Below, piece after piece: positions 9,589 to 19,188 of a stretch of 64,000 nucleotides of DNA. Within the stretch, counting starts at the first letter, position 1. Each line of letters begins with the position of its first letter. This DNA is from Bacillus sp. Y1 (lineage in GTDB: Bacteria > Bacillota > Bacilli > Bacillales > Cytobacillaceae): NCBI RefSeq assembly GCF_003586445.1, contig NZ_CP030028.1, positions 3,610,501-3,674,500 on the forward strand, written 5' to 3'. The notes beneath the pieces are model-generated. The model worked only from the letters and a program-made list of their open reading frames with translations. It was not told the DNA's origin and made no database searches. A program made the position numbers and the translations under genes.

Positions 9589-10134
9589 TTATTCCTCATA
9601 TGGTAAGAATACCTGTAACGAAAATTCCTGTTCCGAACATTCATGAACGATTACTTCTATTAATGTTTCTTTTCTTTCGAAAAATTCTACAAGACCTGTC
9701 CTATTTTTTATTATTCCTCTAAAATCAAAAAAGAAACAGGCTGCCTTTTGTTGTCTGTCGATCGTTATTGATAGATGATTCTCAGCAAACTCCTTAACCG
9801 TTTGCTGTAAACACTCAAAAAATGAGGTTATCCAGTTCAATGCAATCATGTCATTAATTATGTTTTGGTTGTCGGTAGATGCCTCGAGCACTTCATAATC
9901 TACCTGAAAAGAGAAGTTGTTCCAGTTGCAGGTAAGAAAGAGGGCAGCAAGCTGTGGTGTATGTAATTGAGAGAGACGAGCCTCATTTTGTGCCTCAATA
10001 ACAATTTCCTGAATGATTTCGTTTACCCTGTCGTATTTATGTAAAGATAAGTTACCTTTTATGAGCTGTACTTTATTTAACCAATCGTGACGCGAGTGAC
10101 TCAGCAACTCAACCGTCGTCCAATCCTTATTCAT
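9589..10134 (-). CDS. spo0B: Sporulation initiation phosphotransferase Spo0B
   Basis: The 181-residue protein passes phosphate from Spo0F to Spo0A in the sporulation phosphorelay. The phospho-acceptor histidine is in SHSRHDWLNKVQLIKGNL near the N terminus (H16). The C-terminal part is the degenerate kinase-like domain. The start at 10134 is preferred because AGGAG lies 9 nt upstream; an ATG nine bases earlier would be only 3 nt from it. It is the first gene of spo0B-obg-pheBA, and its low sequence conservation is typical of the family. Confidence 0.93.
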   Translation of the reverse strand: MNKDWTTVELLSHSRHDWLNKVQLIKGNLSLHKYDRVNEIIQEIVIEAQNEARLSQLHTPQLAALFLTCNWNNFSFQVDYEVLEASTDNQNIINDMIALNWITSFFECLQQTVKEFAENHLSITIDRQQKAACFFFDFRGIIKNRTGLVEFFERKETLIEVIVHECSEQEFSLQVFLPYEE

Positions 10135-10185
10135 GTCATGCACTCCTGTACCAATTCGTTATCAGTCAGAAAACTGCTTGTTTTT

Positions 10186-10213
10186 AGTATAGCAAAAAAG
10201 AAAACCTTGGTAA
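10186..10213 (-). promoter_or_regulatory. Candidate sigma-A promoter for spo0B-obg
   Basis: On the minus strand TTACCA at 10213-10208 and TATACT at 10191-10186 are 16 nt apart, between the rpmA terminator and the spo0B start. Confidence 0.5.
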
Positions 10214-10226
10214 TAGCTTTATGATT

Positions 10227-10259
10227 AAAAAAACTCTAACCTAAAGGTTAGAGTTTTTT
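10227..10259. terminator. Terminator after rpmA
   Basis: AACTCTAACC and GGTTAGAGTT form a stem around TTTA, with T runs on both strands, 10 nt beyond the rpmA stop codon. Confidence 0.87.
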
Positions 10260-10268
10260 CTAAAAGAA

Positions 10269-10906
<638 letters not shown>

Positions 10907-10917
10907 CTTAGACCGCC

Positions 10918-11226
10918 TTACGCGTTGATTTTTTCAATGACAACTTTTGTATATGGTTGACGATGACCTTGCTTTTTGCGTTGGTTCTTCTTCGCCTTGT
11001 ACTTGAAAACAATGATCTTCTTAGCGCGACCTTGCTTTTCAACTTTAGCTGTAACAGTAGCACCCTCAACAACTGGGCTTCCTACCTTTACGCTTTCTCC
11101 ACCAACGAATAAAACCTTGTCAAATGTAACAGTTTCGCCTGTTTCAGCGTTTAGCTTTTCAATGTAGATAGTTTGTCCTTCTTCTACCTTTACTTGCTTT
11201 CCGCCTGTTTCAATAATTGCGTACAT
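10918..11226 (-). CDS. rplU: Ribosomal protein L21
   Basis: The 102-residue protein ([17 protein letters not shown]) is complete, with the basic C-terminal [17 protein letters not shown] segment that binds 23S rRNA. The ATG at 11226 follows AAGGAGGTGCAGTTC; an in-frame GTG nine bases upstream overlaps the binding site and is rejected. It opens the rplU-prp-rpmA operon behind a structured leader. Confidence 0.98.
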   Translation of the reverse strand: MYAIIETGGKQVKVEEGQTIYIEKLNAETGETVTFDKVLFVGGESVKVGSPVVEGATVTAKVEKQGRAKKIIVFKYKAKKNQRKKQGHRQPYTKVVIEKINA

Positions 11227-11335
11227 GAACTGCACCTCCTTATAAACTAAGACTCGCCATCACAGGCGCTTTTCTAATGAAAGACTTATAACCTGATCTG
11301 CGCGGTTGTAGCACGGGTGCTACAAACATAACATA
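11227..11335 (-). ncRNA. L21 leader RNA, probable autoregulatory structure
   Basis: The roughly 110-nt untranslated leader contains a hairpin TGTAGCACCCGTGCTACA and a second element GCGCC-TGTGAT-GGCG flanked by AAGTCTTT and GAGTCTTAG. Firmicute rplU genes carry a conserved L21 leader family at this place. I assign it from position and helices, not from a covariance search. Confidence 0.6.
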
Positions 11336-11339
11336 AACG

Positions 11340-11369
11340 ATATTATCATATTTCCTCTCTTATTGTCAA
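11340..11369 (-). promoter_or_regulatory. Sigma-A promoter of rplU operon
   Basis: On the minus strand TTGACA at 11369-11364 and TAATAT at 11345-11340 are separated by 18 nt. The -35 begins right after the rng terminator T run. Confidence 0.7.
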
Positions 11370-11370
11370 T

Positions 11371-11399
11371 ACAAAAAAGCTCACTGTTAGATGAGCTTC
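11371..11399 (-). terminator. Terminator overlapping the rng stop codon
   Basis: GAAGCTCATCTAACAGTGAGC followed by six T. The rng TAA (11389-11387) lies in the loop region, so the last codons form the 5' arm of the hairpin. Confidence 0.75.
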
Positions 11400-12838
11400 G
11401 TAATTTTATAGAAAGGTTTATTGTTCGATATGATAATAAAACGAAGGGTTGCATGGATTAATTCTTCCATTCTCTTCAGATGTTTACCTTCCAAGCCGGA
11501 AAACACATCTTTTACTGCTTCGGTCGTTTCAATGGTAACAGACTCATAATCGGTCCCCCTTAGCTCCCAAAGTTCTCGTTCTAGCTTGAAGGCAACCGAT
11601 TCTGCACTTAACACGCTTCCTGTCCCCTCGCAGACTTTACATTTTTCCGTTAAACCTTCAGAAAGTGCTACTTTTGTTTTTTTTCTAGTAAGCTGCATGA
11701 TACCTAGCTGAGTAAATCCAACAATATTTGTTCGTTTATGATCCTTTTGCAAAGCTCTTTCCAATTTCTTTCGGACCATTTCTTGGTCACTCATATCCTT
11801 CATATCAATAAAATCAATAAGAATAATTCCACCAATGTCTCTTAATCTTAATTGACGTGCAATCTCTTCTGCAGCAAGCTCATTTGTCTTCACAACGGTA
11901 TCTTGAAGATGATTTTTCCCTGAATACTTTCCCGTATTCACATCAACAATGGTGAGAGCTTCCGTTTCATCAATGACTATATACGCACCGTTTGAAAGCC
12001 AAACGACACGTTTTAATGCTTTTTCAACTGAGTCTTCAACCCCGTATGCGGAGAATATATTTTGTTTCTCATGATAATAAATAATCTCACTTACTAGATC
12101 ATCAGAACCACCTGCTAATAGTTTATCCCTTAGGCTAATGTCATCAATCACAATGGTAGCAGACTCCATTTTTTTACATTCTTCCCTAAGTTCCTTTATA
12201 AAGTGTTCACTTTCATGAACAATCATCGGTTTCTTTACCATTTTTAGAGATTTTGTGAGTTCATGATACTGAGTTCGTAAATGATGAAGCTCTGTTTCAA
12301 TTTCCTCTCTATTTGCATCCGTACATGATGTACGAAAAATGAGCCCTTCATGCTCCTCTTTCAGCTCATGCCCTATTTGACGCCAGCTTTCTCTTTGCTG
12401 TGAATCTTCTATTTTTCTTGAGACAGCCACATAATAGCCATTCGGCAAATACACAATGTTCTTTCCATTAATCTCAACAATCCCTGTTAAACGTGGTCCT
12501 TTATCACCGCTTGCGTCTTTTTCCACCTGAACAAGGAGCCTCTCCCCTTGATGGACAAATGATCCAATCCCTTTGGTCTCTTTTACAGTCTTTTCATCTC
12601 TTGCTGATAAAAATGAAACGAGCTTATCTCTATGTAAGAACCCTTGTTTTTCTTCTCCAATATCAACAAAAGCAGCATGTAACCCTGGCATAACTTTCGT
12701 TACTGTCCCTATATATATATTACCAACGAGCGACTGCTGCTTTGGTTGTTCAATATACAGCTTCTCAACTTTTTGATCCTTGAGTATCGCATAGCGTTTT
12801 TCTCTACCTATATAATTCACAATGATCTTATCCAACAT
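11387..12838 (-). CDS. rng: Ribonuclease G/E family endoribonuclease
   Basis: The 483-residue endoribonuclease is of the compact RNase G type. An S1 RNA-binding domain lies at about 38-120 (GNIYIGTVTKVMPGLHAAFV). The catalytic DNase I-like part has metal-binding aspartates D299 (TIVDVNTGK) and D342 (LIDFIDM). The zinc-link motif CKVCEGTG has C400 and C403, which mediate dimerisation in RNase E. B. subtilis 168 lacks this family and relies on RNase Y, but other Bacillaceae keep it between spoIVFB and rplU. Likely roles are rRNA processing and mRNA decay. Confidence 0.93.
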   Translation of the reverse strand: MLDKIIVNYIGREKRYAILKDQKVEKLYIEQPKQQSLVGNIYIGTVTKVMPGLHAAFVDIGEEKQGFLHRDKLVSFLSARDEKTVKETKGIGSFVHQGERLLVQVEKDASGDKGPRLTGIVEINGKNIVYLPNGYYVAVSRKIEDSQQRESWRQIGHELKEEHEGLIFRTSCTDANREEIETELHHLRTQYHELTKSLKMVKKPMIVHESEHFIKELREECKKMESATIVIDDISLRDKLLAGGSDDLVSEIIYYHEKQNIFSAYGVEDSVEKALKRVVWLSNGAYIVIDETEALTIVDVNTGKYSGKNHLQDTVVKTNELAAEEIARQLRLRDIGGIILIDFIDMKDMSDQEMVRKKLERALQKDHKRTNIVGFTQLGIMQLTRKKTKVALSEGLTEKCKVCEGTGSVLSAESVAFKLERELWELRGTDYESVTIETTEAVKDVFSGLEGKHLKRMEELIHATLRFIIISNNKPFYKITKLI

Positions 12839-12880
12839 CTATTCCTCACTTTATCAATACGTCACCTTTATTATCATAGT

Positions 12881-13747
12881 TCAATATTGATAAAGCAAAT
12901 CCTTCATTCTTGCCATCAAAAGTTTATCAGCAAAATAAGCATGTAACAATTCGTTTTCATCAAGCAATCTTTTCTCCTGTCCATCATTCTCAATGATTAT
13001 TGGATGCTTACAGCCTCTTTGAAATTTTTCAAGTACATGAATAATTAACTCATCCTCTTCCACCTTTAAAGGAATGAGTGTTCCAAACGTATCCTTTTTC
13101 CCGTAATAGCGTTCCAGTAAAAATCGAACAAACACATATCTTCTTTGCTTCCATTCATAATACAAAGAAAACAAAAGAAACGAGATGATAATCCAAACAT
13201 TAAGATTTAAAGGTTCTGTCACCATAATGACAGAACTAAATAATAATAAAACATAGAAAGAGAGGAGAAGTGTCTGTTTGAATGCTTTTGGAAATGACTT
13301 ATTGATAGAAAGCCATAAAAAAATGAATTTCCCACCGTCTAATGGCCAAATAGGAAGCAAATTAAATAAAAATATCATCACATTATACTGTAGAAACATG
13401 GAAAACAAATGGTCATTCAAAAGTCCAACTTGATGAAGTAGATAGGCAACGGCAACAAGCCATATGTGTTGTACAGGTCCAGACAATACCACGATTGCTT
13501 CTTCTCGTAGCGGCCTGTTTCCGTGTTCATCCATCTCTGCAACCCCACCAAAAGGAAGCAACGTGATTTTTTTAATTCTCCATGAAAAATAGGAAGCGGC
13601 TACCCCATGACCTAGCTCATGTATAAAGATAATGATTAAGAGGAGAAGGAGTTCATAAAAGTGCCCTGTCACAACAGACAAAGCCACAACTACCCACAAC
13701 AGTGGATGAATATGAATTTTTGAAAAAAGCTCAATCATTTTATTCAA
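12881..13747 (-). CDS. spoIVFB: Pro-sigma-K intramembrane metalloprotease SpoIVFB
   Basis: The 288-residue site-2 protease cleaves pro-sigma-K in the outer forespore membrane. The zinc motif HELGH is H43-E44-H47 in a transmembrane segment, and the third ligand D137 lies in LLPIWPLDGGK. These numbers coincide with the B. subtilis enzyme. A C-terminal CBS-like region follows (GCKHPIIIENDG). The TTG start at 13747 is chosen because MNKMIELFSKIHIHP then aligns with the known N terminus. It overlaps spoIVFA by 8 nt. Confidence 0.97.
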   Translation of the reverse strand: MNKMIELFSKIHIHPLLWVVVALSVVTGHFYELLLLLIIIFIHELGHGVAASYFSWRIKKITLLPFGGVAEMDEHGNRPLREEAIVVLSGPVQHIWLVAVAYLLHQVGLLNDHLFSMFLQYNVMIFLFNLLPIWPLDGGKFIFLWLSINKSFPKAFKQTLLLSFYVLLLFSSVIMVTEPLNLNVWIIISFLLFSLYYEWKQRRYVFVRFLLERYYGKKDTFGTLIPLKVEEDELIIHVLEKFQRGCKHPIIIENDGQEKRLLDENELLHAYFADKLLMARMKDLLYQY

Positions 13748-14516
13748 CCTGAATCACCTGGAAAGGATCTATAAATTCATTTCCTTCTTTTAAGGCAAAG
13801 TAAAAGGAACCTTTTTCCCCATCATCACTATCCATTGCCGTTCCAATTTCTTTCCCTTTTTCGATGTATTCATAAAGATTAACCGAGATATCATCAAGAT
13901 TCCCATACCAAGTCTCACTCTTATCACCGTGCTGGACAATAACCGTCTTACCAAATCCCTCTTTTACACCAGCAAATTCAATCATACCACCACTCATCGC
14001 GGTAACGGCCGCACCTTTAGGTGTTTCTATTGTTACCTTTTGTCCGTCTTCACCAAATTCCTCTAGAATTTTCCCTGACGCTGGTAAGGCATATGGCTGC
14101 GACTCCTCATTCACTTCTTCTGATTCATTATTTGTAAACGGCAAAAGTGCAAGAGGCTTTCCAAACTGATCTTCATACCAGTTTGCTACTGTCGTAAATT
14201 GAAAGTCCTTTTCCATGTTTATCGAAACAAATTCTCTAACACTCTCAAATCTAGCGTCATTATTTCTAAAAATAATCGCTACTAAGAACACCAAAATTGT
14301 AGAGGCTAGTATTTTAAAAATAAAGACTTCCTTTCGAAAAAGAGGATGAATCCCTTCTTCTTTCCCACTTTCATATGTGGGAATCCGATCATATCCGTGC
14401 GTTTCTTCCGGTTCTGGCAGCAATAGCCTTGAATGAGCAACGGTCTGTGTAAGCCTGTCCCTTTCCCTCTTTCGCTTTGCAATACGTTTACGAATTTCAT
14501 CCGGTCTTGACCCCAT
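13740..14516 (-). CDS. spoIVFA: SpoIVFA, inhibitor of SpoIVFB
   Basis: The 258-residue membrane protein holds SpoIVFB inactive with BofA until the forespore signal arrives. A basic cytoplasmic N terminus is followed by one transmembrane helix (about 88-105, IFKILASTILVFLVAIIF) and a C-terminal M23-like domain (about 165-258). That domain lacks an obvious full metal-binding set and is the target of the SpoIVB protease. It is transcribed just ahead of spoIVFB, overlapping it by 8 nt. Confidence 0.93.
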   Translation of the reverse strand: MGSRPDEIRKRIAKRKRERDRLTQTVAHSRLLLPEPEETHGYDRIPTYESGKEEGIHPLFRKEVFIFKILASTILVFLVAIIFRNNDARFESVREFVSINMEKDFQFTTVANWYEDQFGKPLALLPFTNNESEEVNEESQPYALPASGKILEEFGEDGQKVTIETPKGAAVTAMSGGMIEFAGVKEGFGKTVIVQHGDKSETWYGNLDDISVNLYEYIEKGKEIGTAMDSDDGEKGSFYFALKEGNEFIDPFQVIQVE

Positions 14517-14549
14517 GGTTTCCCCACCATTCCTTTTGCGTTTTGTACA

Positions 14550-14578
14550 AGTTTATGTGCAAAAGGACAAACCTATGA
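14550..14578 (-). promoter_or_regulatory. Candidate sigma-E promoter of spoIVFAB
   Basis: Minus-strand TCATAGG (14578-14572) and CATAAACT (14557-14550) are separated by 14 nt. This resembles sigma-E spacing and consensus. The spoIVF operon is sigma-E dependent in B. subtilis. Confidence 0.5.
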
Positions 14579-14612
14579 CAATACAATTCAATTACTAGAC
14601 AAAGAAACCAAA

Positions 14613-14642
14613 TAAAAAAACCGAGAAAAATCTCGGTTTTAC
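14613..14642 (-). terminator. Terminator of minCD
   Basis: AAACCGAGATTTTTCTCGGTTT followed by T residues, immediately at the minD stop codon. Confidence 0.85.
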
Positions 14643-15442
14643 TTAACTCCAAAAAACTTTTTAATTTTTGTAAATACACCTTTATCACTATCATCAAGCT
14701 GTTGGAGTGGTATTGATTCTCCTAATATTCGGCGTGCAATATTTCGATAGGCGATCGACGCTTTTGAATTAGGATTAAGAGCGATTGGTTCACCATGATT
14801 AGATGCTTTAATGACTTCATCATCATCTGCCACTATTCCAATTAAATCAATAGATAGGTGTGCTGTGATTTCGTCTACATCAAGCATATCTCCATTTTTC
14901 ATCATATGACTGCGGATACGATTAATCACTAGCTTTGGTGCCTCCACATTTTCTTCCTTTTCTAGAAGTCCGATGATTCTGTCCGCATCCCTTACAGCTG
15001 AAACCTCTGGTGTGGTTACAACAATAGCTTTATCCGCACCTGCAACTGCATTTTTATAACCTTGTTCAATTCCTGCCGGACAGTCAATAATGATATAATC
15101 ATAGTCCTGTTTCAAATTGTTAATCAACGTTTTCATTTGTTCAGGCTGAACTGCCGTTTTATCACTCGTTTGTGCTGCTGGAAGCAAGTATAGTAGGTCA
15201 TCAAATCTCTTATCTTTAACTAACGCTTGATGAATCTTACAGCGACCTTCCACGACGTCAACTAAATCATAAATGATTCGGTTTTCAAGTCCCATAACGA
15301 CGTCTAAGTTTCTCAATCCGATATCTGTATCAACAAGGCAGACACGCTTCCCTTGTAAGGCTAGTGCTGTTCCAATATTTGCAGAAGTAGTCGTTTTCCC
15401 TACTCCACCTTTTCCTGAAGTTACAACAATGGCTTGTCCCAT
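14639..15442 (-). CDS. minD: Septum site-determining ATPase MinD
   Basis: The 267-residue membrane-associated ATPase positions the division inhibitor MinC. The deviant Walker A GKGGVGKTT is at residues 10-18, with Walker B DYIIIDCPAGIE. The C-terminal amphipathic targeting helix ends in FTKIKKFFGVK. It follows minC with one base between the genes and ends at a terminator. Confidence 0.98.
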   Translation of the reverse strand: MGQAIVVTSGKGGVGKTTTSANIGTALALQGKRVCLVDTDIGLRNLDVVMGLENRIIYDLVDVVEGRCKIHQALVKDKRFDDLLYLLPAAQTSDKTAVQPEQMKTLINNLKQDYDYIIIDCPAGIEQGYKNAVAGADKAIVVTTPEVSAVRDADRIIGLLEKEENVEAPKLVINRIRSHMMKNGDMLDVDEITAHLSIDLIGIVADDDEVIKASNHGEPIALNPNSKASIAYRNIARRILGESIPLQQLDDSDKGVFTKIKKFFGVK

Positions 15443-15443
15443 T

Positions 15444-16124
15444 TTAGCGTCCCCCTTCCAGCTTCGTTAAGTTTGGTCTTAGCTGAGATAATACTTGCAA
15501 TCTATCAATAATAATGTGATCGTTTTCATCAATATAGGCACATTCCATTTCCCGTTTCTCTTTGTCTGTTCCATTATCTGGAGCACGGTTAATGCAATGA
15601 CTAATTCTGATTTGTGAAGGATTCATCACTGAGGCAACAACCACTGCATTTGAGTTACCAAAGCATCCTGCGTGAGCAATTCCCTTTAGCGCTCCCATAA
15701 TAAAGATATTTCCGCCTGCTCGAACTGTCCCACCAGGATTCACATCTCCCACTAAGAGCAAATCACCAGGTGTTTCAAGTACTTGACCTGAACGGATGAC
15801 TTTAGCTACTGGGATGATCTCATTTGCTGCTATTGCTAACTCGGCTTCTTCCCTTGTCATTACATTTGATTGAATTAATTCAACGACTAAATTCTTTTTT
15901 TGACGTATTAAATTTTTAATTTCTTCTTGCTGATCTTCTGTCAAGTATCGGTTACCTACTTGAACTCGAACAGAGATTAAAGGTCGATCCTTATTAGCTA
16001 ACGAATTTTCGGTTAATTTAGAATCTAATTCCCTCTTTAATTCTTCATAGGAGCAAAGATCATCTAAGTGTAACGTTAAACCATCCTTTGTTCCTTTTAT
16101 TAGCACATTTTGTGTCTTCTTCAT
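15444..16124 (-). CDS. minC: Septum site-determining protein MinC
   Basis: The 226-residue FtsZ assembly inhibitor has an N-terminal domain (about 1-100) and a C-terminal beta-helix (about 105-210). The beta-helix carries the glycine-rich repeats [20 protein letters not shown] and the MinD-binding RISHCINR region. It is directly upstream of minD. It follows the mre genes, as in B. subtilis mreBCD-minCD, with 142 nt between mreD and minC. Confidence 0.97.
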   Translation of the reverse strand: MKKTQNVLIKGTKDGLTLHLDDLCSYEELKRELDSKLTENSLANKDRPLISVRVQVGNRYLTEDQQEEIKNLIRQKKNLVVELIQSNVMTREEAELAIAANEIIPVAKVIRSGQVLETPGDLLLVGDVNPGGTVRAGGNIFIMGALKGIAHAGCFGNSNAVVVASVMNPSQIRISHCINRAPDNGTDKEKREMECAYIDENDHIIIDRLQVLSQLRPNLTKLEGGR

Positions 16125-16266
16125 GTTAAGTTGGTCACCTCAATAGAAAAGCATCCCTCGATGTTAAGCAAACTAAGAATAAGCTCAATACGAAACAAGC
16201 TAACATATATCTTTATATTATTTCGACCTTAAGCCCCAGAAATCCTTTTTAAATAGAATCGATTTT

Positions 16267-16786
16267 TTATTCATTTCTAAGTTCCTCTGCATATTTATCA
16301 AACTGCCGTTTAAGGGGAAAGGAAACCAAAATCGTAAAAGCCAAATTTAATATCAAGGTTGGATAAAGCCTCTCCTGTAAGAAAGTTTGAAAATTCATTT
16401 CAGTAACTTTTAATAAATAGTTTAACTCATACACACCAAGCTCTAGTAGGATGATTCCGACCATGGAGGTTAATGAAACTACAACGAGATGATTATGTAT
16501 AAGCTGCATCGTTTTTGAAACAAAATAAGCGACCAGTGGATACAAAAAGAAATATATCCCAATCACTTCAGTATAAACAATATCAAAGAGCAGCCCAAAA
16601 ATAGCCGCATACAGGATCCCTTGTTTCTTTCCTCCGTAAACGGTTAAAAACAAAAGAACTACTAAAAGAAAATGGGGCACGATGATGCGATCACTATTAA
16701 AAAGCTGTGGAGAAAAAAGCTCGACAAACAAACTCTCTAGTATGAAAAAAAAACAACACAAAAATAGGAAGAAGGAGTTTTTTCAC
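16267..16786 (-). CDS. mreD: Rod shape-determining protein MreD, frame broken at a run of nine T
   Basis: MreD is a small integral membrane protein of the elongation complex. The expected start is GTG at 16786, overlapping the mreC stop and preceded by GGAGGAGG. From it the frame reads MKKLLLPIFVLFF, like known MreD, then shifts at a run of nine A on the plus strand (16745-16753; T on the coding strand). It then hits a stop after about 25 codons. With eight bases the frame continues into FILESLFVELFSPQLF and the remaining roughly 155 residues with five or so membrane segments. A TTG at 16761 opens the downstream frame but has no binding site. It could be a sequencing error, a true lesion or slippage. 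Confidence 0.8.
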
Positions 16787-17664
16787 AATTCCTCCTCCTC
16801 TTCACTAGAAATATCACTTAAATCAGGCGTATTCGTCTTAACAGTAACAACCATAACGTGACGAATATCATAAAAATCGGCGCCCGGCTCTATATACGCA
16901 GTTTGATTTAATCCAAATTCATCTGGAACGACTTCGACCACTTTACCAACAGGTAAATCCTTCGGAAATACTCCACCTAGTCCAGAAGTTGTAACAATCT
17001 GGTCTTTCTCTATTTTCGCATCATACGGAAGCCTCTTTAGTTTAAGGAGTTTCCTTTCCTCATCATATCCTTCAATGGTCCCGTAAGTTTCCGTTTCACC
17101 TATTATTTTTGCAGAAATTCGATTTGTTGGGTCATTTGCACTTAATAGCTGAATGGTCGAGGTGAATTGACTTGTGCTTTTTACCTTACCGATTAGCCCA
17201 TTTGCAGTGATAACCGCCATATTTTGTTGGATACCGTCTTGTTTCCCCTTATTAATAACAAGTAGTTCATGCCATCTTTCAGGGTTTCTACCTACAACGA
17301 TTGCCTGTACAGGCTCAAATTCGCTTAAATCTTCCTTATTATCTAGAATCTCTCGTAGCTCTTTATTCTCTTTTGCTAGTGTTTGAACATCTACCTCAAG
17401 CTGAACTAACTCATCTAATCGAGCTTTTAATTCCTTGTTCTCTTCATATGTATTTTGCAAATCTCTTACATTCTCAAAGAAACCTGCTACATAATTGGCA
17501 GGACGTGAAAAGGCTGATTGTACCCATCCTGTCGTATCTTTAATAAATTGTTCAGGCCATGTTAACTTCTCTCGCTCTCTTATTGAAAAACCGATTAATG
17601 CCACGAGAATAATGATGCTAACTAGTAAAATGATAAGGCGTTTATTTGATAAAAATTGTGGCAT
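16783..17664 (-). CDS. mreC: Rod shape-determining protein MreC
   Basis: The 293-residue protein has one N-terminal transmembrane helix (about 9-26, LIILLVSIIILVALIGF). A coiled coil follows (about 65-110, NTYEENKELKARLDELVQLE), then the extracytoplasmic beta-barrel domain (about 115-275) with the conserved GKQDGIQQNMAV. It links MreB to the wall synthases. The acidic C terminus SSEEEEEL is encoded by GAGGAGGAGG, which doubles as the ribosome binding site for mreD. Confidence 0.97.
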   Translation of the reverse strand: MPQFLSNKRLIILLVSIIILVALIGFSIREREKLTWPEQFIKDTTGWVQSAFSRPANYVAGFFENVRDLQNTYEENKELKARLDELVQLEVDVQTLAKENKELREILDNKEDLSEFEPVQAIVVGRNPERWHELLVINKGKQDGIQQNMAVITANGLIGKVKSTSQFTSTIQLLSANDPTNRISAKIIGETETYGTIEGYDEERKLLKLKRLPYDAKIEKDQIVTTSGLGGVFPKDLPVGKVVEVVPDEFGLNQTAYIEPGADFYDIRHVMVVTVKTNTPDLSDISSEEEEEL

Positions 17665-17743
17665 TTCTTACACCTCAAGTGAAAAATTTTCCCACACAGG
17701 GGTATTCCCTCACTCCTTAAGGAGAGAGGGAAAGATAGTTTGC

Positions 17744-18766
17744 TTATCGTGTTTCTGAAGCTTTATTTTTAAAAAGATGAATATGATCAAGTGCTTTTCC
17801 TGTACCTATTGCCACACAATCAAGTGGATTTTCAGCAATGAGTACTGGCATATTTGTTTCTTCGCTAATTACTCGGTCTAAATTACGAAGAAGCGCACCT
17901 CCGCCTGTAAGGACAATCCCACGATCCATAATATCTGCGGCAAGCTCTGGTGGAGTTTTTTCCAATGTAACCTTAACAGCATCTACGATTGCATATACCG
18001 TATCATGTAGAGCTTTCGAGATTTCCTCTGCTCTAATTTCAATCGTTTTCGGTAGTCCTGTTAACAAATCACGTCCACGTATTTCCATATTTTCAATACC
18101 TTCTGGGTCACCCGCACTTCCAATTTCAACTTTAATCGTTTCTGCTGTACGATCACCGATCAGAAGGTTGTACGTTTTTCGAATATAATTAATTATTGCT
18201 TCATCCATTTCATCTCCAGCAATGCGAATGGACTGGCTTGTCACGATACCTCCTAATGAGATAATGGCAACCTCAGTTGTCCCTCCTCCGATATCAACAA
18301 CCATGCTTCCAGTAGGCTCCCATACAGGAAGATTTGCTCCGATTGCAGCAGCAAACGGCTCTTCAATCGGATATGCATCCCTAGCACCAGCTTGACGAGT
18401 TGCATCAATCACTGCTCTTTGTTCTACAGCCGTTATCCCTGATGGTACGCATACCATTACATAAGGCTTGCCTGAGAAGAGACCCTTGCTTTTGTTTGCT
18501 TGATTTATGTAATATTTCATCATCGTTGCAGTTGTTTCATAGTCAGCAATAACACCATCTTTCATTGGTCTAAGAGCTACCACATTACCAGGTGTACGGC
18601 CAATCATATTTTTTGCATCGTTCCCTACTGCTACAATATGTTTTGTATCTGTTTGCAGGGCAACAACAGAAGGCTCTCTTACAACAATCCCTTTTCCTTT
18701 CACATACACAAGCGTATTTGCTGTTCCTAAATCAATTCCAAGATCTCTTGTTCCTATTCCAAACAT
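17744..18766 (-). CDS. mreB: Rod shape-determining actin MreB
   Basis: The 340-residue bacterial actin begins [20 protein letters not shown]. The phosphate 1 motif ([11 protein letters not shown]), phosphate 2 ([12 protein letters not shown]) and adenosine motif ([13 protein letters not shown]) are complete. ATG at 18766 follows GAAAGGGAGATACTTC; an earlier in-frame ATG at 18790 lies ahead of that binding site. It heads mreBCD. Confidence 0.98.
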   Translation of the reverse strand: MFGIGTRDLGIDLGTANTLVYVKGKGIVVREPSVVALQTDTKHIVAVGNDAKNMIGRTPGNVVALRPMKDGVIADYETTATMMKYYINQANKSKGLFSGKPYVMVCVPSGITAVEQRAVIDATRQAGARDAYPIEEPFAAAIGANLPVWEPTGSMVVDIGGGTTEVAIISLGGIVTSQSIRIAGDEMDEAIINYIRKTYNLLIGDRTAETIKVEIGSAGDPEGIENMEIRGRDLLTGLPKTIEIRAEEISKALHDTVYAIVDAVKVTLEKTPPELAADIMDRGIVLTGGGALLRNLDRVISEETNMPVLIAENPLDCVAIGTGKALDHIHLFKNKASETR

Positions 18767-18910
18767 GAAGTATCTCCCTTTCTCATCCAAATCGTACGAA
18801 TAAAGTCATCCGTCTAATGGTTTGTCCAATATGGAAATTCACTTTTTCTAGATAAAGCTATTTATTATGAATTCATCTCAGTGTTTTATTGCAAAAAAAT
18901 CATAAAGCTT

Positions 18911-18939
18911 ATTATATCGCATCGTCAAATAAATTCATA
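18911..18939 (-). promoter_or_regulatory. Candidate promoter for mreB
   Basis: A perfect TATAAT on the minus strand at 18916-18911 is paired with a weak TATGAA 17 nt upstream. It lies in the radC-mreB gap, with the -35 just beyond the radC stop. Confidence 0.35.
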
Positions 18940-18942
18940 GTG

Positions 18943-19083
18943 TCATAAATAGCCTTTTTCCTTTAAACTGACAAATTTATTTTCCCCAATAATCAAATGG
19001 TCAAGAATTTCGATGCCTAATATTTTCCCACATTCCACTAGTCTTTTCGTAACCTCAATATCCTCCTTGCTAGGAGTAGGATC
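18943..19083 (-). CDS. radC: RadC, exon 2 (C-terminal 46 residues)
   Basis: From 19083 the minus strand reads [20 protein letters not shown] and continues to KEKGYL and a TGA stop at 18943. This is the standard RadC C terminus, including the aspartate of the JAMM motif. No start codon precedes it; it is joined to exon 1 (20941-21489) only by removal of the intron at 19084-20940. Spliced, the reading frame passes HNHPSG|DPTPS without a break and gives a 229-residue protein of normal length. Confidence 0.93.
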   Translation of the reverse strand, partial: DPTPSKEDIEVTKRLVECGKILGIEILDHLIIGENKFVSLKEKGYL

Positions 19084-19140
19084 GTCGGGTAGGAGAAAAG
19101 CGCCATCTAACTAGTTACTGGTTTCTTCTCTCCTCCCACA
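19084..19140 (-). ncRNA. Intron domain VI with bulged branch-point A
   Basis: The arms GGG-AGGAGAGAAG and CUUUUCUCCU-A-CCC pair throughout with one G-U and a single unpaired A at 19090, the seventh base from the 3' splice site. This is the expected lariat branch point. Confidence 0.85.
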
Positions 19141-19174
19141 GAACCGTACGTACACCTTTCAGCGTATACGGCTC
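19141..19174 (-). ncRNA. Intron domain V, catalytic hairpin
   Basis: The 34-nt hairpin begins GAGCCGUAUACGCU, has a GAAA tetraloop and ends GUACGUACGGUUC. The AGC catalytic triad is present at bases 2-4. It starts 15 nt past the maturase stop codon. Confidence 0.93.
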
Positions 19175-19188
19175 GCCAGCTTCAAGGC

